In this document: piece by piece, positions 37,242-48,492 of the stretch
How positions within the stretch are numbered: the stretch's first letter is position 1
How the letters are laid out: every line of letters starts with the position of its first letter
Source: Phycisphaera sp.
GTDB taxonomy: Bacteria > Planctomycetota > Phycisphaerae > Phycisphaerales > UBA1924
Reading direction: 5' to 3'
NCBI GenBank assembly: GCA_020639255.1
Contig: JACKGZ010000002.1
Location: 124,001-188,000, forward strand
Length of the DNA stretch: 64,000 nt
Notes under the pieces: generated by a model
Database searches by the model: none
What the model was told of the DNA's origin: nothing
What the model saw: the letters and a program-made list of their open reading frames with translations, nothing else
Translations under genes and position numbers: made by a program

Positions 37242-39350
37242 CTATCCCTCCTGCCGCATCAGCCGCGTGAACGACGCAACGAAGAGCGTGGCGATCACCC
37301 AGCCCATCGTGATGTGAAACGGCAAGTACATATTCTTGATAAACCACCCCCACCGCCCGTTCCCAGACGGCATCCAGTGGTCTTGCTGGTGGAAGCTCAC
37401 GAGCGGGATAAGCGTGTCGGCAGAATAGATCAGGGCGTTGTATTTCGGAAGCGAGTCAACGAGCGTGCTCGCTTGGCCCCCGCTCCACTCTTTGAGCGCC
37501 AGCGCCTGCACCGGCTGCATCCGACCGTCGACAGGGGGGTGCGAGGATTCGGAGAACATGACGAACCCGAGCAGGATGAACGCCGCCATCCAGCCGATCG
37601 CTCGCCAGCGAGCATATCCGTGACCGACAGCGTATTTGTAAAGTCGCTGTGTGAACGAAACCCGTAACCACTCGATTCGCCCCGCGATCTTTGGGCGCTT
37701 TGGTAGAAGCAATAAGGCAACAAGTGCCGGCAAGAGTATTAGGAAGCTTGCGGCCCAGGTGCCCAAAGTGCCCACCAACCCGGACAACCAGGCACACCCG
37801 CCCGCGAAGAACCAGGCTATCGCCAGAAGGCCGCAATACGTTGTGGGATTTGACTCAATGTCTCGTCGCGCCCGCTCAGCCAAGCCCGACATTCGCCGTT
37901 CTGCACACACCCGAAGTACCGTTCGTGCCTCGTCTTCGTGGCCCTGTTTCTTCATGACTTCCGCGAGCCAGCGGTAAGGCTGCGGGTCGGGCATTTCAGC
38001 TATAATCGTTGAATCATGTAAGTTAAGCCAGCGAAGTCGACTAGTAGTATCCATCGGTGAATGGACGGAAATCGAGTCGTACCGACTGTCCGTCAGTACC
38101 AACGACGCGGGCCACTCCTCACCGGCTGCTACAGGCCCGTCGAATAAGCACCCAATGCGACTTCGTGAGAGAACTAATGTGCCTATAAAGCCTGACAAAT
38201 TGTGAAAATGTAAAGCGCCGCCTATCGACGCAGCTTCAAGTGTGAGGGCAACTCTATTTGCGTTTAGTTGGAGACTGCCGCTACATGCGACATCGCCGCC
38301 AATCTGCGCACCACCAAACGACACCACACCCATAGACTCGAAGGCATTATCTATAAAAACATCACCAGTAACACAAATTCGATCCGCGTAAAGAGCATAT
38401 CCTACGGAGTTAAAAAAGCGTCCTCCCGCACACCCCAACTGTCCCGCAATGGTTGCGCCAATCAAACGAACAGTGCCAAAGGAAACAAAGCTATCTCCCA
38501 AGAAAACGTTGCCCGCGACTCGCACACCATCCAAAATTAACGCATCAGCTTGTGAGTTTCTGAAAACGCCAGAATTGCAGTTAATCTGCCCTTTGATTTC
38601 GGCCCATATAAACCGGACTTCACCTGAAGACAGAAATCCATCACTTAAAAAAACTCCACTATTTACCCGGACACCATCTGCATGCAGTGCAACTCCGCCG
38701 GGAGCCCAAAACCTCCCCCCCACACAACTGAGCTGCCCATCGATTGCGGTATATGACAACCGAACACCGCCGGTTGCCAAAAAACCATCGCGCAGAAACA
38801 CATTGCCATTAATGTGAGATGATCCGAGTAGTAAACATTCGTCCTTGCCCGATACCAACGGGTCCTCGCCAATGCGAGTACCGTTGAGGAGAACTGTGCG
38901 GCAGGTTGATCCAGTGAAATTTATACTTTTTTTAACTATGGAATGATTTAACCACAATGGGTAATTTAGTTTCGAGTTAATAATTTCAAAGTCGTCTTCG
39001 ATTAGCACACCAACCAGGCGCACACCCTGAGAGTGGATGAGCAGTTCGGCACTCTTGTTTGTTAATAGCCACACCAAAAGATCGGCCGATATTTCAGCGG
39101 GCGGTGTGGGCCGGTCAGGTAATTCCCTGCCCTCGCTCATCGCTTCAGTCTCGGCCAAGATCGCCTCTCGCAACTTGCGAGAATAATCCAGATCCAGATC
39201 ACTGAAATCCGCGATCTCACCCAGTGCCGCCGCGGCTAAAACCCGCTCATCAACCTCCGACGTCGACCCAAACTCGGCGCGCGCAAGATCGATCAGCGTA
39301 TAGACACGCTTCTTCTCCCCCGGCGTCCGCCCTTCGAGCAGGTCCTTCAT
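37242..39350 (-). CDS. Membrane protein with four 49-residue repeats
   Basis: A 702-residue protein. Residues 1-120 are helical and charged. Residues 183-378 consist of four exact 49-residue repeats (starting NVFLRDGF, GVFLSDGF, NVFLGDSF, DVFIDNAF) rich in Gly, Val and Leu, predicted to form a solenoid. Membrane segments follow at about 520-560, 612-632 and 678-697. Similar repeat proteins are sometimes labelled membrane-associated oxidoreductase, but no redox motif is seen. The repeat part of the gene is visibly AT-richer than its surroundings, suggesting transfer. Confidence 0.75.
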   Translation of the reverse strand: MKDLLEGRTPGEKKRVYTLIDLARAEFGSTSEVDERVLAAAALGEIADFSDLDLDYSRKLREAILAETEAMSEGRELPDRPTPPAEISADLLVWLLTNKSAELLIHSQGVRLVGVLIEDDFEIINSKLNYPLWLNHSIVKKSINFTGSTCRTVLLNGTRIGEDPLVSGKDECLLLGSSHINGNVFLRDGFLATGGVRLSYTAIDGQLSCVGGRFWAPGGVALHADGVRVNSGVFLSDGFLSSGEVRFIWAEIKGQINCNSGVFRNSQADALILDGVRVAGNVFLGDSFVSFGTVRLIGATIAGQLGCAGGRFFNSVGYALYADRICVTGDVFIDNAFESMGVVSFGGAQIGGDVACSGSLQLNANRVALTLEAASIGGALHFHNLSGFIGTLVLSRSRIGCLFDGPVAAGEEWPASLVLTDSRYDSISVHSPMDTTSRLRWLNLHDSTIIAEMPDPQPYRWLAEVMKKQGHEDEARTVLRVCAERRMSGLAERARRDIESNPTTYCGLLAIAWFFAGGCAWLSGLVGTLGTWAASFLILLPALVALLLLPKRPKIAGRIEWLRVSFTQRLYKYAVGHGYARWRAIGWMAAFILLGFVMFSESSHPPVDGRMQPVQALALKEWSGGQASTLVDSLPKYNALIYSADTLIPLVSFHQQDHWMPSGNGRWGWFIKNMYLPFHITMGWVIATLFVASFTRLMRQEG

Positions 39351-39391
39351 GCCCGCAGCATACCGCGGGCATACGAAACCGGGCGGCGAGC

Positions 39392-42097
<2,706 letters not shown>

Positions 42098-42372
42098 AGC
42101 AAGGCCTCCGGTTCCGCCCGGGCCAATCGGCCAGCCGGGCAGACCCAGAGATGCAACTGGCGCGCCCGGAGCCGAACGCCCCTCTGGGCCGCCCAAACGC
42201 CATCGCCCCCTGCACCGGCAGGCGCCCGCGCGCGAAATGCTGCCAGATCGACAGCGGACTGTCGTTTGTTGTTATCGGACTATGTTGCTACGCAGTACCC
42301 AGACTCGGGGCCATCAAGCGAGCCGCCCGCGTGAGCGGGCGGTCTGGAAATCAAACGATGGGCAAGGCCCGC

Positions 42373-42579
42373 TCAGGCGGTGATATCGAGGTTCTGGCCC
42401 GTCTCGCCCGCTGCGGGCACCGGGCTGACGGCTCCACGGCTGTGCTGACCCACCTTCGCCGCGTCCTTGATCATCTGGACCGCAGCTGCCCCCTCGCTCT
42501 CCATGGCGTCCAGCACCTTCCGGGCGATCAGAAAGTCACCCCGGGCACCCGAATCCGCAACCAGTCCAGAGAGCGTCAT
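42373..42579 (-). CDS. YjfB-like small protein (putative motility protein)
   Basis: A 68-residue protein: MTLSGLVADSGARGDFLIARKVLDAME, SEGAAAVQMIKDAAK and an end GQNLDITA. The helix with VLDAMESEG and the C-terminal LDxxA fit the YjfB motility family, which is small and of unknown function in flagellated bacteria. A GTG 9 bases upstream is an alternative start. It stands alone between clpB and a lipoprotein gene. Confidence 0.6.
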   Translation of the reverse strand: MTLSGLVADSGARGDFLIARKVLDAMESEGAAAVQMIKDAAKVGQHSRGAVSPVPAAGETGQNLDITA

Positions 42580-43163
42580 ACCCCCCACGATCGGCCAGAC
42601 CGGCCCCTGCCTTCACCCAAAACGAATGCGGGCCAGGTATCGGGCTCAACCGGTGCCGACATCGGAGGATGCCCAAACCCCATTTCGAGGTGGGTGCCGC
42701 TCGTCCGGTTCCCGGCCTTCCACTCGAAGGAGGCCTGGCCTTCGACCGGTCGGATTGGACGGCTCCCATGGGGTCGGAAAGGTTTGGACATGAACCCCGA
42801 TTTGGCCCCGGCTGAGCCGAACACCCGGCCCAGGCACGGAAAAACTCACCGCACTCCTTTGCATTCTCTGACCGAATCCACAGTCCCGCAGACTCGCTCA
42901 CTCTCCTCGGGGGCATCTTACAGCACGCCCGGAATTCGCCTACCAACCATCCGCCGGATTCACCCCATCTTCTTCGTTTCGGACCATCGCGTTTGACGAC
43001 GATCCCCGCTTCGGGTACAACACCATCGACGGGACACGGTGGGTGTGCTCCCGTCCGATCAGAAATGATCGCCCCACGTCCGCAGCGTGCGACCATGCCC
43101 GACCCGGGCTGCTATGCTGCGCCAGGCATCGGCCATCGGCGGCCGCGCACAGGAGTCACAAAG
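42580..43163. other. Intergenic region of about 580 bases
   Basis: I see no supported coding region. It is high in G and C, with some short inverted repeats near 42700-42770. A plausible promoter for the following lipoprotein gene is at 42993-43021. A conserved small RNA cannot be excluded. Confidence 0.4.
42993..43021 (+). promoter_or_regulatory. Predicted promoter of the small lipoprotein gene
   Basis: TTGACG (42993-42998) and TACAAC (43016-43021) with a 17-base spacer lie about 140 bases before the start codon. Confidence 0.45.
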
Positions 43164-43439
43164 ATGTTCATTCGCACCAAGCGCTCCCGTTCCATCGCTC
43201 TCGCCGCCGTTGCAGGCGCTGTCATCGCCACTGGCTGCTCGAGCGAGCGCAACCGCCTCTCCGAATTCCGCAGCAACCCGACGCCCGAGCTCATCACCAT
43301 GAGCCAGCGTCCCGACGACGTCCGCAACGTCAACGCACTTATCCGCAACGAGTCGCGCCGCATGCTCCAGCGTGACTGGATCTACCTCTGGCACATGAAC
43401 CGCCCGACGCGTCTGACCCCGGACCCCAGCGCCTGGTAA
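43164..43439 (+). CDS. Small predicted lipoprotein
   Basis: A 91-residue protein with a basic N-terminus, a hydrophobic segment and lipobox ATGC (Cys near residue 25). The mature part is about 65 residues, polar, rich in Arg and Asn, ending MNRPTRLTPDPSAW. AGGAG precedes the ATG; the upstream extension of the frame is not used. A strong terminator follows, so it is probably a single-gene unit. Family unknown. Confidence 0.8.
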   Translation: MFIRTKRSRSIALAAVAGAVIATGCSSERNRLSEFRSNPTPELITMSQRPDDVRNVNALIRNESRRMLQRDWIYLWHMNRPTRLTPDPSAW

Positions 43440-43470
43440 GAATCAGGCAGAATCAACAGACGAATCACCC

Positions 43471-43500
43471 GCCGCGTGCTCATGCACGCGGCTGTTTTTT
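43471..43500 (+). terminator. Rho-independent terminator
   Basis: A perfect 9-base stem GCCGCGTGC / GCACGCGGC with a 4-base loop is followed by TG and six T. It ends the small lipoprotein gene. Confidence 0.9.
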
Positions 43501-43567
43501 GCCTACACTCATCCCGCACTCACAAGAAGCACCCGCCGGGCGAGAGCCCGGCACCGGAGCATTCGCG

Positions 43568-44479
43568 ATGATCCCAAAGCCGCCGCCCCGCGAGGGCCAG
43601 ATCGGTTTCCTCTACATCCCGCCGTACCGCATCCAGGGCACCTCGGTCGCCGGCGAAGCGACAACCCTCATGGTCCCCGAACTCGACGTCTGCTTCGACA
43701 TGGGCACGGCTCTCCGCTGCGCGCTCGCGAGCAAGTACGTTGCGCTCACCCACGGCCACATGGACCACATCGGGGGGCTCGCGTACTACGCGTCGCAGCG
43801 CCAGTTCCAGGGCATGGGCGAGGGCACCATTGTCTGCGACAAACGCATCGCGCCCGATGTCCACAAGATGATGCGAGGCTTCAACGATCTGGAACGCCAG
43901 AAAACGCCGTACCAGCTCATCGAGCTCGACGAGGGCGAAGAGCTCGAGGTCAAGAACAACATCTTTCTGCGAGGCTTCGCGGTCGAGCACACCGCGCCCG
44001 CGTTCGGCTGGACGCTTGTCGAGAAACGTTCCAAGCTCAAGCCCGAGCTTGTCGGCTTGCCGCAAGAAAAACTGCGCGAGCTTAAGGAGCGCGGCCAAGA
44101 GATCACGAACATGCTCGAGGTGCCGCTGATCGCCTACACCGGCGACACGCTGCCCGGCCCACATCTTGTGCGTGACGACGTGCGCAAGGCACAAGTCGTG
44201 GTGAGCGAGTGCACATTCTTCGAGCCCGAGCACAAGGGGCGAGCCAAGATCGGCATGCACCTGCACATCGACGACATCGCCGAGTGGTCGCGAGTGCTCG
44301 AATGCGAGGCCCTGATTCTGGTGCACGTCTCGCGTCGCACGAACATCTCGTACGCACGCAAGCGACTCGATGACCTGCTCGGCGGGGAAATGCGAGACAA
44401 GGTGCACCTCTTGATGGATCACCGCGCCTGCCGCGAACGCTACGAAAGACAGGCCGCAGAGGCCGGGACGAGCGTCTAA
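43568..44479 (+). CDS. MBL-fold metallo-hydrolase, RNase Z-like
   Basis: A 303-residue cytoplasmic hydrolase. The metal-binding motif is HGHMDHIGGL near residues 64-73, and later ligands include AYTGDT and the His in LVHVSRR. The family resemblance is to the RNase Z / ElaC group and related phosphodiesterases, but the tRNA-binding arm is not evident. It starts at MIPKPPPREGQIG; the upstream in-frame ATG lies inside the terminator. dnaA follows after 255 bases. Confidence 0.85.
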   Translation: MIPKPPPREGQIGFLYIPPYRIQGTSVAGEATTLMVPELDVCFDMGTALRCALASKYVALTHGHMDHIGGLAYYASQRQFQGMGEGTIVCDKRIAPDVHKMMRGFNDLERQKTPYQLIELDEGEELEVKNNIFLRGFAVEHTAPAFGWTLVEKRSKLKPELVGLPQEKLRELKERGQEITNMLEVPLIAYTGDTLPGPHLVRDDVRKAQVVVSECTFFEPEHKGRAKIGMHLHIDDIAEWSRVLECEALILVHVSRRTNISYARKRLDDLLGGEMRDKVHLLMDHRACRERYERQAAEAGTSV

Positions 44480-44522
44480 TCGCGTTTGTCGAAATCGCGC
44501 GCAGGAATCGTCGCGCGAGCCG

Positions 44523-44551
44523 TTGACACGCACCCGGCGGACAGGTATTTT
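44523..44551 (+). promoter_or_regulatory. Predicted dnaA promoter
   Basis: A perfect TTGACA (44523-44528) is followed after 17 bases by TATTTT (44546-44551). The leader to dnaA is about 180 bases and contains two similar sequences, ATTATGTGCAACC (44571) and ATTCGTGCAACC (44621), which could be regulatory. No clear TTATCCACA-type DnaA box is seen. Confidence 0.5.
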
Positions 44552-44734
44552 TGCCCTGCGACCCGTTGTAATTATGTGCAACCCGGGCCGCGTGGTGGAC
44601 CAGGGAATCACTCAGACGGTATTCGTGCAACCGATTCTTTCTGAGTCGTAAAAAGACGAACACGCACCGGCTTTCCGGTGATTGCAGAGCCCCGACGCGA
44701 GGTGGGGCGACGCGCCAGAACCGAAGAGGCATCG

Positions 44735-46108
44735 ATGGCCAAACCAGATATGTCCATCTGGGACGACGCTCTTGTGCACCTACGCAAGACGCACCCCACC
44801 ATCTGCAGGCACTGGTTCAATGCGCTCGAACCATCGGGCCTCGACGGCGGCGTCGTCACCATCGTCGCGCCGAGCACCACCTACCGCGACTACCTCGAAC
44901 GCTCCTGCGCCGACGCCTTCGACGACGCACTCCGCTCCGTCACCCAGCGCCTCGTCACCAGCCGATTCATCGCCGCCGGCGACGCGCCCGTGCACGAAGC
45001 CTCGCCGCGCACCTCCGAGGACCAGCGGCGCAAGCCCGTCGAACACGCCAAACGCAACCGCAGCCTCATCAACACCGACGGCACGATCCCCCTCAGCCCC
45101 GACTACTCGTTCCAGCACTACGTCGTCGGCCCCGACAACCGACTCGCGCACGCCGCCGCCATCGCCGTCGCCGACAACCCGGGAGAGGCGTACAACCCGC
45201 TCTTCATCCACGGCGACTCGGGCCTCGGCAAAACGCACCTCATCAACGCGATCTGCCTGCGCATCCTCGCCAACCAGCCGGGCGCCCGCATCTTCTTTAC
45301 GACGTGCGAGCACTTCATGACCCGGTTCATGCAGGACGTCGCCGCGGGCAACATGGCCAGCTTCCGCAACCAGTTCCGCGACGTCGATGTCATGGTCATC
45401 GACGACATCCAGTTCCTCTCCAAGCGCGACCGCACGCAGGAAGAGTTCTTCCACACCTTCAACACGCTGCACCAGAACCACAAACAGATCATCCTGACGT
45501 CGGACCTCCCGCCCGAGAAGATCCCTGATCTTGAGGAACGCCTGGTCAGCCGCTTCAAGTGGGGCCTCGTCACGCAGATCACCAAGCCCAGCTACGAGAC
45601 GCGCATCGAGATCGTCAAGGAGAAGGCCCGCATGCGTGGGCTCGAGATCTCCGATGAGATCGCCGAGCTCGTCGCCGCCCGCAAGCAGGGCTCCGTCCGC
45701 GAGCTCGAGGGCGCGCTCTCGAGCATCCAGAACCTCGCCTCGCTCACCGAGCGCGAGATCGACCTGGCGCTGGCGCGCGAAGCCGTCGGCGAAGCCGTCA
45801 GCAAGCCCAAGGCGCCCGTCTCGATGGAGCGGATCGTCGACGCCGCGACCGAGTACTTCGGCCTGCGCCTGGCCGACCTGCAGTCACGCAAGCGCACCCG
45901 CACGATCGCCCTGCCCCGCCAGATCTGCATGTTCCTCGCCCGCGAGCACACGCGATACTCGCTCGAAGAGATCGGCGGCTACTTCGGCGGCCGCGACCAC
46001 ACCACCGTCCTCCACGCCATCCGCACCATCACCGACCGCAAAGACCTCGAACCCGAGATCGCCAACGCGCTCGAAGCGATCAATCTGAGGCTGCGGGAGC
46101 CGGAGTGA
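44735..46108 (+). CDS. dnaA: Chromosomal replication initiator protein DnaA
   Basis: A 457-residue AAA+ initiator. Domain I is about 1-80. Domain III has Walker A GDSGLGKT (160-167), Walker B VMVIDDIQFL and the arginine-finger region. Domain IV ends with the DnaA signature GGYFGGRDHTTVLHAI, where the GGRDHTTV box binds DnaA boxes. AGAGG precedes the ATG. The gene is followed by a REP-like element and an AT-rich nuclease-like gene, with parB beyond it; dnaN is not adjacent. Confidence 0.96.
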   Translation: MAKPDMSIWDDALVHLRKTHPTICRHWFNALEPSGLDGGVVTIVAPSTTYRDYLERSCADAFDDALRSVTQRLVTSRFIAAGDAPVHEASPRTSEDQRRKPVEHAKRNRSLINTDGTIPLSPDYSFQHYVVGPDNRLAHAAAIAVADNPGEAYNPLFIHGDSGLGKTHLINAICLRILANQPGARIFFTTCEHFMTRFMQDVAAGNMASFRNQFRDVDVMVIDDIQFLSKRDRTQEEFFHTFNTLHQNHKQIILTSDLPPEKIPDLEERLVSRFKWGLVTQITKPSYETRIEIVKEKARMRGLEISDEIAELVAARKQGSVRELEGALSSIQNLASLTEREIDLALAREAVGEAVSKPKAPVSMERIVDAATEYFGLRLADLQSRKRTRTIALPRQICMFLAREHTRYSLEEIGGYFGGRDHTTVLHAIRTITDRKDLEPEIANALEAINLRLREPE

Positions 46109-46110
46109 TT

Positions 46111-46165
46111 CCTCCTTCTCCCCACCGGGGGAGAAGGTGCCCGCGCAGCGGGCGGATGAGGGGGC
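46111..46165. repeat. REP-like element, copy 2
   Basis: Same architecture as the copy at 21474-21527: a CCTTCTCCCC / GGGGAGAAGG stem followed by GCCCGC / GCGGGC and GGATGAGGGGGC. It starts directly after the dnaA stop. Confidence 0.8.
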
Positions 46166-46236
46166 TACTGACTCTCCCCAAAGAGCCGCGGGCGTAAGCA
46201 CGCGGACGGGTGGTTGTTGTTTACAACAAAGTTCGA

Positions 46237-46824
46237 TTATGTACTCAGAGTGTACCCAGAGGCTTTAAGTAACTGAATGGTACGTCCAAACTGTGAACTC
46301 GCAAGAGTTGTTCCCAAAAGCGGTGTTACTTCAGAGACCATATCTCCTAAAGAGAGCAACCGAATTGGGTTTCCATTAAGAGCGGTTTGAAACCTTTTAT
46401 GTGATTCCCAGTCGGAGCGATCTCCTTTTATTACTGTCACCGCCGTGATGTAAGTAAATTGGCTAGATCCTGTTGCAGCCTCAATTGCTGCAATAAATGC
46501 CTCACTCCACTTCGGTCGCACCAACTCCCGAAATGATCTCCATGTCTCTTTGCCAGACCGTCTTTTGTTGTTTTCGATTTCGTCGAGTATTGCCCGGACA
46601 GGAAAGCCCGTCTGCCAGCTCTTGCAACTCACGGCGAGCACGCGATCGGTACCGTCGCGCCGGGGGTTGTACCCAAGCACATCTATATCGCTGTGGTTGG
46701 AATCTTGTAGCTTGATAAAATCCGGATGGTCTTTGCGGGGCAAGAACTTGATATTGTGTATTGTGAAGTATCCACGAGATTGTAAATAGTCGTCCACCAA
46801 TTGCTCGAGGATGTCTTCTTTCAT
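46237..46824 (-). CDS. PD-(D/E)XK nuclease-like protein, low GC
   Basis: A 195-residue protein. The N-terminus MKEDILEQLVDDYLQSRGYF and the core SDIDVLGYN, then RVLAVSCKSW, look like a PD-(D/E)XK fold of the Mrr type, with Asp, Ser-Cys-Lys in the last motif. The rest has helical and beta segments. The gene and its flanks are distinctly AT-rich beside dnaA and parB, and a REP-like element sits on one side, which suggests recent transfer. A restriction or defence role is possible but there is no partner gene here. Confidence 0.6.
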   Translation of the reverse strand: MKEDILEQLVDDYLQSRGYFTIHNIKFLPRKDHPDFIKLQDSNHSDIDVLGYNPRRDGTDRVLAVSCKSWQTGFPVRAILDEIENNKRRSGKETWRSFRELVRPKWSEAFIAAIEAATGSSQFTYITAVTVIKGDRSDWESHKRFQTALNGNPIRLLSLGDMVSEVTPLLGTTLASSQFGRTIQLLKASGYTLST

Positions 46825-46880
46825 CCGCGGCTCCGTTTAGCAGCATTACAAATAGAGTTGGCTGAAAAAATTGCCTTCGC

Positions 46881-47891
46881 CTACTCCCCCACTCCCAACT
46901 CCCTCACCAACCCATCAAAGTGATCAATCCCATAAAACTCGATCACGAGCTTGCCCTTGGTCCCGGCACGGTTGGTCTGGATCTTCACCTTCGTGCCGAG
47001 CCGATCGCCTAGGCGCCGCTCGAGGTCGGCGTGCACCGCGCTCCGCCGCGCGGGCTCGGGTGAGGCGCTGGCGGGCTTGCCGGCCTGTGCGTCCTTGGCT
47101 CGGCGTTCGAGCTCGCGGACCGACCACTCGTGCTTGGCTGCGTCGATCGCCAGGTCCACGCGTGACTGCCCGGGCGCGAGGCCGAGCAGCGCCTTGCCGT
47201 GGCCCGCGCCGAGTTCGCCGGCGACGATGAGCGTGCGGATCTCGTCCTCGAGCTCGGTCAGCCGCATCAGGTTCGCCACGCTCGAGCGGTCCATGCCGAG
47301 CTTGTCGGCCACCTCCTGCTGCGTGAGCCCGAACCGCCCGACGAGCTGCGCGAGCGCCTCGCCGCGCTCGATCGCGTTCAGGTCCTGGCGGTGGATGTTC
47401 TCGATGAGGGCCAGCTCGGCGGCGTCCCTGTCGCCCGCCTCGCGCACGATCGCCGGGATGCGTTCGAGGCCCGCGATCTTGGCCGCCCGCCAGCGCCTTT
47501 CGCCCGCGATGAGTTCGTACCGGCCGCCCGTCCCCCCGCTCCCGCTGCCGGGCCGGACGACGACGGGCTGCATGAGGCCGTCGTCGACGATCGACCTGGC
47601 GAGGGCTTTGAGCGACTCGGGATCGAACGCCTGTCGCGGCTGGTTTCTGTTTGGTATAATCGAAGAAACTGAAATCTCGGTCAGTTTATATTCAGATTGA
47701 TTCTGTTCTTCGATAATTTGAACTTGGGCGGGGGCGGCGGGCGTCGGCGTGAGGGCCGGTGTCGGGGGCCGCTGCTCGGGGGTGGGCGAGCTCGGCGAGG
47801 TGTCGACGGCGACGGGGTTCCCGATCATGCCGCTGAGCCCCCGCCCGAGGCGGCGACGCTTGCTCGATGTATTGGTGTCCGACTCACTCAT
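46881..47891 (-). CDS. parB: Chromosome partitioning protein ParB
   Basis: A 336-residue CTPase that loads on parS and spreads. It has a proline-rich N-terminus (1-60), box I/II with IPNRNQPRQAF and GERRWRAAKIAGL, ENIHRQDLNAIERG, a helix-turn-helix (LTQQEVADKLGMDRSSVANLMRL) and a dimerisation end. Two perfect parS palindromes lie 330 and 1160 bases from its start, in the divergent genes. parA is not next to it in this window. Confidence 0.95.
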   Translation of the reverse strand: MSESDTNTSSKRRRLGRGLSGMIGNPVAVDTSPSSPTPEQRPPTPALTPTPAAPAQVQIIEEQNQSEYKLTEISVSSIIPNRNQPRQAFDPESLKALARSIVDDGLMQPVVVRPGSGSGGTGGRYELIAGERRWRAAKIAGLERIPAIVREAGDRDAAELALIENIHRQDLNAIERGEALAQLVGRFGLTQQEVADKLGMDRSSVANLMRLTELEDEIRTLIVAGELGAGHGKALLGLAPGQSRVDLAIDAAKHEWSVRELERRAKDAQAGKPASASPEPARRSAVHADLERRLGDRLGTKVKIQTNRAGTKGKLVIEFYGIDHFDGLVRELGVGE

Positions 47892-47939
47892 CCGGGGGCC
47901 TCCTTGCCAATGATGCCGACTCCCCCTAGCTTACGCGCC

Positions 47940-48413
47940 ATGACCCCCCCATCGCAATCCGCGCCGAAGCAGACCTATGCCCAGCCCGAGGTCATCGCCC
48001 GCGGCCTCCTGACCCGGGGCCCGGCTGTCCTGGTCTGTCGGAACCTCGCCAAGGGCTACTGCTACCTGCCCGGCGGGCACGTCGAACCGGGCGAGCTGGC
48101 CGCCGAGTCGCTCGTGCGTGAGTTCGCCGAGGAGACGGGCCTGAAGGTGAACGTGGGCCCGCCGGCGCTCGTCGCCGAGGTCGTCTTCGGGAAGGGGGGT
48201 CACGAGATCAACGCGGTGTTCCACGTGGAACATCGTGGCCCACCCCCGGAAACTGTCGAGAGCCAGGAGCCCGACATCGGATTCGAGTGGCTCGACGCCG
48301 CGGCGATCGTCGATGCCGACCTTCGCCCCCGGGCTATCAAGGCCTGGCTTGTCGGCGGCGGGCTCGACCACGATTCAGGCGTTGAATTCGTCTCCGATCG
48401 TCAGACAGACTGA
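47940..48413 (+). CDS. NUDIX hydrolase
   Basis: A 157-residue pyrophosphatase of the NUDIX superfamily. The Nudix box is GGHVEPGELAAESLVREFAEE, then TG. The N-terminus EVIARGLLTRGPAVLVCRN is the start of the fold. Substrate unknown. A parS palindrome (48217-48232) lies within the gene and is translated as VFHVEHR. The start is ATG 47940; an ATG pair at 47910, close to the divergent parB start, is an alternative. Confidence 0.88.
   Translation: MTPPSQSAPKQTYAQPEVIARGLLTRGPAVLVCRNLAKGYCYLPGGHVEPGELAAESLVREFAEETGLKVNVGPPALVAEVVFGKGGHEINAVFHVEHRGPPPETVESQEPDIGFEWLDAAAIVDADLRPRAIKAWLVGGGLDHDSGVEFVSDRQTD
48217..48232. promoter_or_regulatory. parS site 1 (inside NUDIX gene)
   Basis: The perfect 16-base palindrome TGTTCCACGTGGAACA differs from the well-known parS consensus (TGTTTCACGTGAAACA) only at two symmetrical positions. 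Position close to parB and sequence symmetry support it as a ParB-binding site. Confidence 0.9.
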
Positions 48414-48492
48414 ATCCGGCGAATTTGAGCGATTTGCACGGTCTTTTCGGGCCTGGGCTCATCCGCATCGGCAAAGGACCGATAGGGGAGCC

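Noticed and set aside
44480..44734. oriC directly upstream of dnaA
   Set aside because: A promoter is visible, but I found no cluster of TTATCCACA-type DnaA boxes and no AT-rich unwinding region, so an origin is not claimed here.
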